From contig JACQUN010000045.1 of NCBI GenBank assembly GCA_016210285.1, positions 1 to 6,650 on the forward strand: 6,650 bases of DNA. The letters run 5' to 3'. Position numbers and translations under genes: made by a program. This stretch comes from Chloroflexota bacterium (lineage in GTDB: Bacteria > Chloroflexota > Dehalococcoidia > UBA1127 > JACQUN01). Shown here one piece after another: positions 5,188-6,650 of the stretch (position 1 is the first letter of the stretch; the number at the start of each line of letters is the position of its first letter). The notes beneath the pieces were generated by a model. It was not told the DNA's origin. It saw only the letters and a list, made by a program, of their open reading frames with translations, and ran no database searches.

Positions 5188-6009
5188 ATGCCATTGGCTG
5201 GCTGGGCGTTCTTGATGGGCCTCTTTGGGCTCAACGTCGGGAGTTTCCTGAACGTCTGCATAGACCGACTCCCCTTGGGCCAGTCCATTGTCTTTCCCGC
5301 CTCCCACTGCGCCACCTGCAACCATCCCCTGGCAGGCCGGGACCTGGTGCCCCTCGCGAGCTACCTCTGGCTTCGAGGGCATTGCAGGCACTGTGGCGCT
5401 TCTATCCCCTGGCGGGTCCCTCTGGTGGAGGCGCTGACTGGCGTCGCCTTCACCCTCCTCGCCCTGCACTACGGTGTGACCCCTCAAGGGGTTGTTGCTA
5501 TGGGCTACGTTGCCGTGCTCATCGTGGTGTTTTTCATCGACCTGGAGCACACCCTTATCCTCAACCGGGTGGTGTACCCCGCCCTCCCGGTGGTGCTCGC
5601 CCTGGCTCCCCTGGGGCCGCCAGGCCACGGAACCGGGCTGTGGGGCGCCTACCTGAGGGCCCTGGAGGGTTCTGGCCTGGCCTTCGGGCTCTTCCTCCTT
5701 GTCTGGGCGGTGGCCTTCGTGTACCTGAGGCTTCGGGGCTACCCTGCCGGGCAGGAGACCATGGGGATTGGCGACTTCAAGCTGGCAATCCTCCTGGGCG
5801 CCATGCTGGGCCCTCGGCTCACCCTGGCGGCCCTGCTGGTTACCTTTGCTACGGGTGGGGTTGTAGCCGTCCTGCTTCTGGCCCTCCGGCGACGCCGCCT
5901 TGGCGACTCTATCCCCTACGGCCCGCTCATGGCGTTCGGGGCCGTGACCAGCATGCTCTGGGGTGAGCCTATCCTGCGGCGCTACCTGGCCCTCTTCGGC
6001 GCAGGTTGA
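5188..6009 (+). CDS. Prepilin peptidase (A24 family, type IV leader peptidase)
   Basis: A 273-residue polytopic membrane aspartic protease. The family cleaves the short leader of type IV prepilins or pseudopilins and, in many members, methylates the new N-terminus. Visible marks are GSFLNVCIDRLP (18-29), the cytoplasmic zinc-site cysteines C41/C44 and C66/C69, and the first catalytic aspartate D118 in FFIDLEH. The second is D196 in GIGDFK (193-198), and PYGP (243-246) lies near the last helix. About seven to eight hydrophobic segments span the chain. Having both cysteine pairs suggests the bifunctional form. The ATG at 5188 gives a family-like N-terminus, but its ribosome-binding site is weak (GGAG is about 17 nt away). 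The next gene is a GspE/PilB-type ATPase, consistent with a pilus or type II secretion cluster. Confidence 0.94.
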   Translation: MPLAGWAFLMGLFGLNVGSFLNVCIDRLPLGQSIVFPASHCATCNHPLAGRDLVPLASYLWLRGHCRHCGASIPWRVPLVEALTGVAFTLLALHYGVTPQGVVAMGYVAVLIVVFFIDLEHTLILNRVVYPALPVVLALAPLGPPGHGTGLWGAYLRALEGSGLAFGLFLLVWAVAFVYLRLRGYPAGQETMGIGDFKLAILLGAMLGPRLTLAALLVTFATGGVVAVLLLALRRRRLGDSIPYGPLMAFGAVTSMLWGEPILRRYLALFGAG

Positions 6010-6073
6010 GGGAAGGGAGAGTGCGCCCCGGCGATGGATGCCATTAGGTCCTTGCCTCGGTGCTCCAACCCCC

Positions 6074-6082
6074 GATGTCAGG
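6074..6082. repeat. Left target-site duplication of the MITE
   Basis: GATGTCAGG directly precedes the left terminal inverted repeat and is repeated exactly at 6230-6238 after the right one. The following C is also shared, so the duplication can be read as 9 or 10 bp. Confidence 0.8.
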
Positions 6083-6229
6083 CAGGGTCTTTTAGTTCTG
6101 CTGGCAGTGTCGTCCTTGTCATTCTTGAGGGAGCCCGTTCGGTTCACTCAGGGTAAACTCCGCGACCGAAGAATCTCGTGGAAGAGGGAGACCCTTCGCT
6201 TCGCTCAGGGTGACAACTAAAAAACCCTG
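6083..6229. mobile_element. 147-bp MITE with terminal inverted repeats
   Basis: The left end CAGGGTCTTTTAGTT (6083-6097) and the right end AACTAAAAAACCCTG (6215-6229) are inverted copies matching at 14 of 15 bases. A perfect 9-bp direct repeat flanks them, as expected of transposition. There is no coding capacity, so a transposase elsewhere in the genome must have moved it. Inside, a subterminal pair TTGTCA (6116-6121) / TGACAA (6211-6216) encloses nested repeats: ATTCTT (6121-6126) with AAGAAT (6169-6174), and TTCGGT (6138-6143) with ACCGAA (6165-6170). Two TTCG-N5-CTCAGGG cores (6138-6153, 6195-6210) link it to the repeat at the left edge of the window. The transposase family is unknown. 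Confidence 0.85.
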
Positions 6230-6238
6230 GATGTCAGG
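6230..6238. repeat. Right target-site duplication of the MITE
   Basis: An exact copy of GATGTCAGG at 6074-6082. It ends only 8 bp before the -35 box of the following promoter. Confidence 0.8.
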
Positions 6239-6246
6239 CGTGCTGC

Positions 6247-6275
6247 TTGACAAAACGCAACCATCGGTATAAGAT
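6247..6275 (+). promoter_or_regulatory. Promoter for the GspE/PilB-type ATPase gene
   Basis: A perfect TTGACA (6247-6252) is followed after 17 bp by TAAGAT (6270-6275) within the AT-rich TATAAGATATAT. Transcription would start near 6282, leaving about 180 nt of leader. The MITE lies immediately upstream, where activator sites or UP elements would be. Confidence 0.65.
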
Positions 6276-6281
6276 ATATTC

Positions 6282-6464
6282 GGAGTGCCTGTCGCTTTCT
6301 TAGTTTCGGTAAGGCATGGAGCGGATGGTCTCCCGCGGGGCAGGGCGTCGACCTGCGAGGGAACTTTTGTCAGGCACCATCGTTATCTCTAGTAGAAGGA
6401 TTACTCCAGACGCGCTGCCACATGTCGGTCTGGATCGTCTAGCAGGGCCAAGGGTGGAAGGAAG
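6282..6464 (+). promoter_or_regulatory. Structured 5' leader of the ATPase gene, possible cis-regulatory RNA
   Basis: GTGCCTG (6285-6291) pairs with CAGGCAC (6371-6377), closing a domain of about 93 nt that contains GCAGG (6340-6344) / CCTGC (6352-6356). A second stem, TCCAGAC (6405-6411) / GTCTGGA (6428-6434), follows closer to the start codon. A closing helix with inner hairpins is riboswitch-like. I looked for the c-di-GMP-I signature common near pilus genes and did not find it. No ORF with a ribosome-binding site is present. Confidence 0.35.
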
Positions 6465-6650
6465 ATGCAAGAGCGAGAGCGGGTAGGGCGGCCCGAGCAG
6501 CAGATCGGGAAGATGCTGGTGGAGGGGGGGTTCCTCTCTGAGGAACAGCTTACCCAGGCGCTCGCCGAGGCCCGTAAGCAGAACAAGAGCCTGCGGGAGC
6601 TCCTGGCCGAGAAACAGATAGTCAACCCCGAAACCTACACCACCTTCCTC
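6465..6650 (+). CDS. GspE/PilB-type secretion/pilus assembly ATPase, N-terminal fragment
   Basis: Only the first 62 codons are in the window; the gene runs off the right edge. The ATG follows the purine-rich GGAAGGAAG (6456-6464), whose distance to the start is short. Residues 11-55 match the N-terminal helical domain of GspE/PilB ATPases (MshEN / T2SSE-N type): IGKMLVEGGFLSEEQLTQAL (14-33), then KSLRELLAEKQIV (41-53), the pattern G-x-x-L-V-x-x-G-x-L-(S/T)-x-x-Q-L. In the family this region regulates or docks the hexameric ATPase that drives pilus extension or type II secretion, and some versions bind c-di-GMP. The Walker and Asp/His boxes would lie beyond the window. The preceding prepilin peptidase gene supports the call. 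PilB and GspE cannot be separated on this fragment. Confidence 0.8.
   Translation, partial: MQERERVGRPEQQIGKMLVEGGFLSEEQLTQALAEARKQNKSLRELLAEKQIVNPETYTTFL

Noticed and set aside
5002..6147. 381-codon open frame on the minus strand
   Set aside because: It is antisense to the clear prepilin peptidase gene, runs into the MITE, and has Gln/Gly/His/Pro-rich noise composition.
6083..6229. CRISPR-like or terminator reading of the repeat cluster
   Set aside because: The repeats are inverted, not regularly spaced direct repeats, and terminal inverted repeats with a target duplication explain the structure better.

Overview
This GC-rich, gene-sparse bacterial window holds seven protein genes or gene remnants on both strands. 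None gives a firm taxonomic call. The proline/threonine stalk with a PPVTGD-type C-terminal anchor, the lipoprotein cytochrome c, the type IV pilus genes and the TTCG-N5-CTCAGGG dispersed repeats together suggest an environmental Chloroflexota (Dehalococcoidia-like) genome. That is inference, not proof.

Left part (1-2716). A dispersed palindromic repeat lies near the left edge. A minus-strand MmgE/PrpD-family gene (338-1714) is divergent from a plus-strand MarR-type regulator (1893-2348). The 178-bp gap between them has a candidate promoter for each gene. The regulator's promoter is overlaid by GAAC/GTTC inverted repeats that look like an autoregulatory operator. Directly downstream of marR, apparently in the same operon, are two tandem 42-codon reading frames that do not appear as ordinary ORFs. 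They are clear paralogs: R-x-ETLKRT, a short hydrophobic run, and a C-terminal A-C-K-K. Copy 2 (2522-2650) is intact. Copy 1 (2375-2503) has a TAG exactly where copy 2 has a TGG tryptophan codon. A 15-bp perfect hairpin then closes the unit.

Middle (2717-5187). A strong promoter with a palindrome on its -10 leads into a GC-rich, hairpin-rich leader of about 225 nt. This precedes a GTG-started secreted protein with a ZU5-like beta-sandwich, a TPTP stalk and a C-terminal membrane anchor. Two hairpin terminators separate it from a convergent minus-strand lipoprotein cytochrome c.

Right part (5188-6650). A prepilin peptidase gene is followed by the beginning of a GspE/PilB-type ATPase gene cut by the window edge, so this looks like the edge of a type IV pilus or type II secretion locus. 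Between them lies a 147-bp non-coding element with 15-bp terminal inverted repeats (14/15 matching) and a perfect 9-bp target duplication. It is a MITE, and it ends 17 bp before the -35 box of the ATPase gene's promoter. A second structured leader of about 180 nt separates that promoter from the ATPase start.

The most novel-looking item is the MarR plus twin 42-codon peptide unit. The most secure non-gene discovery is the MITE.
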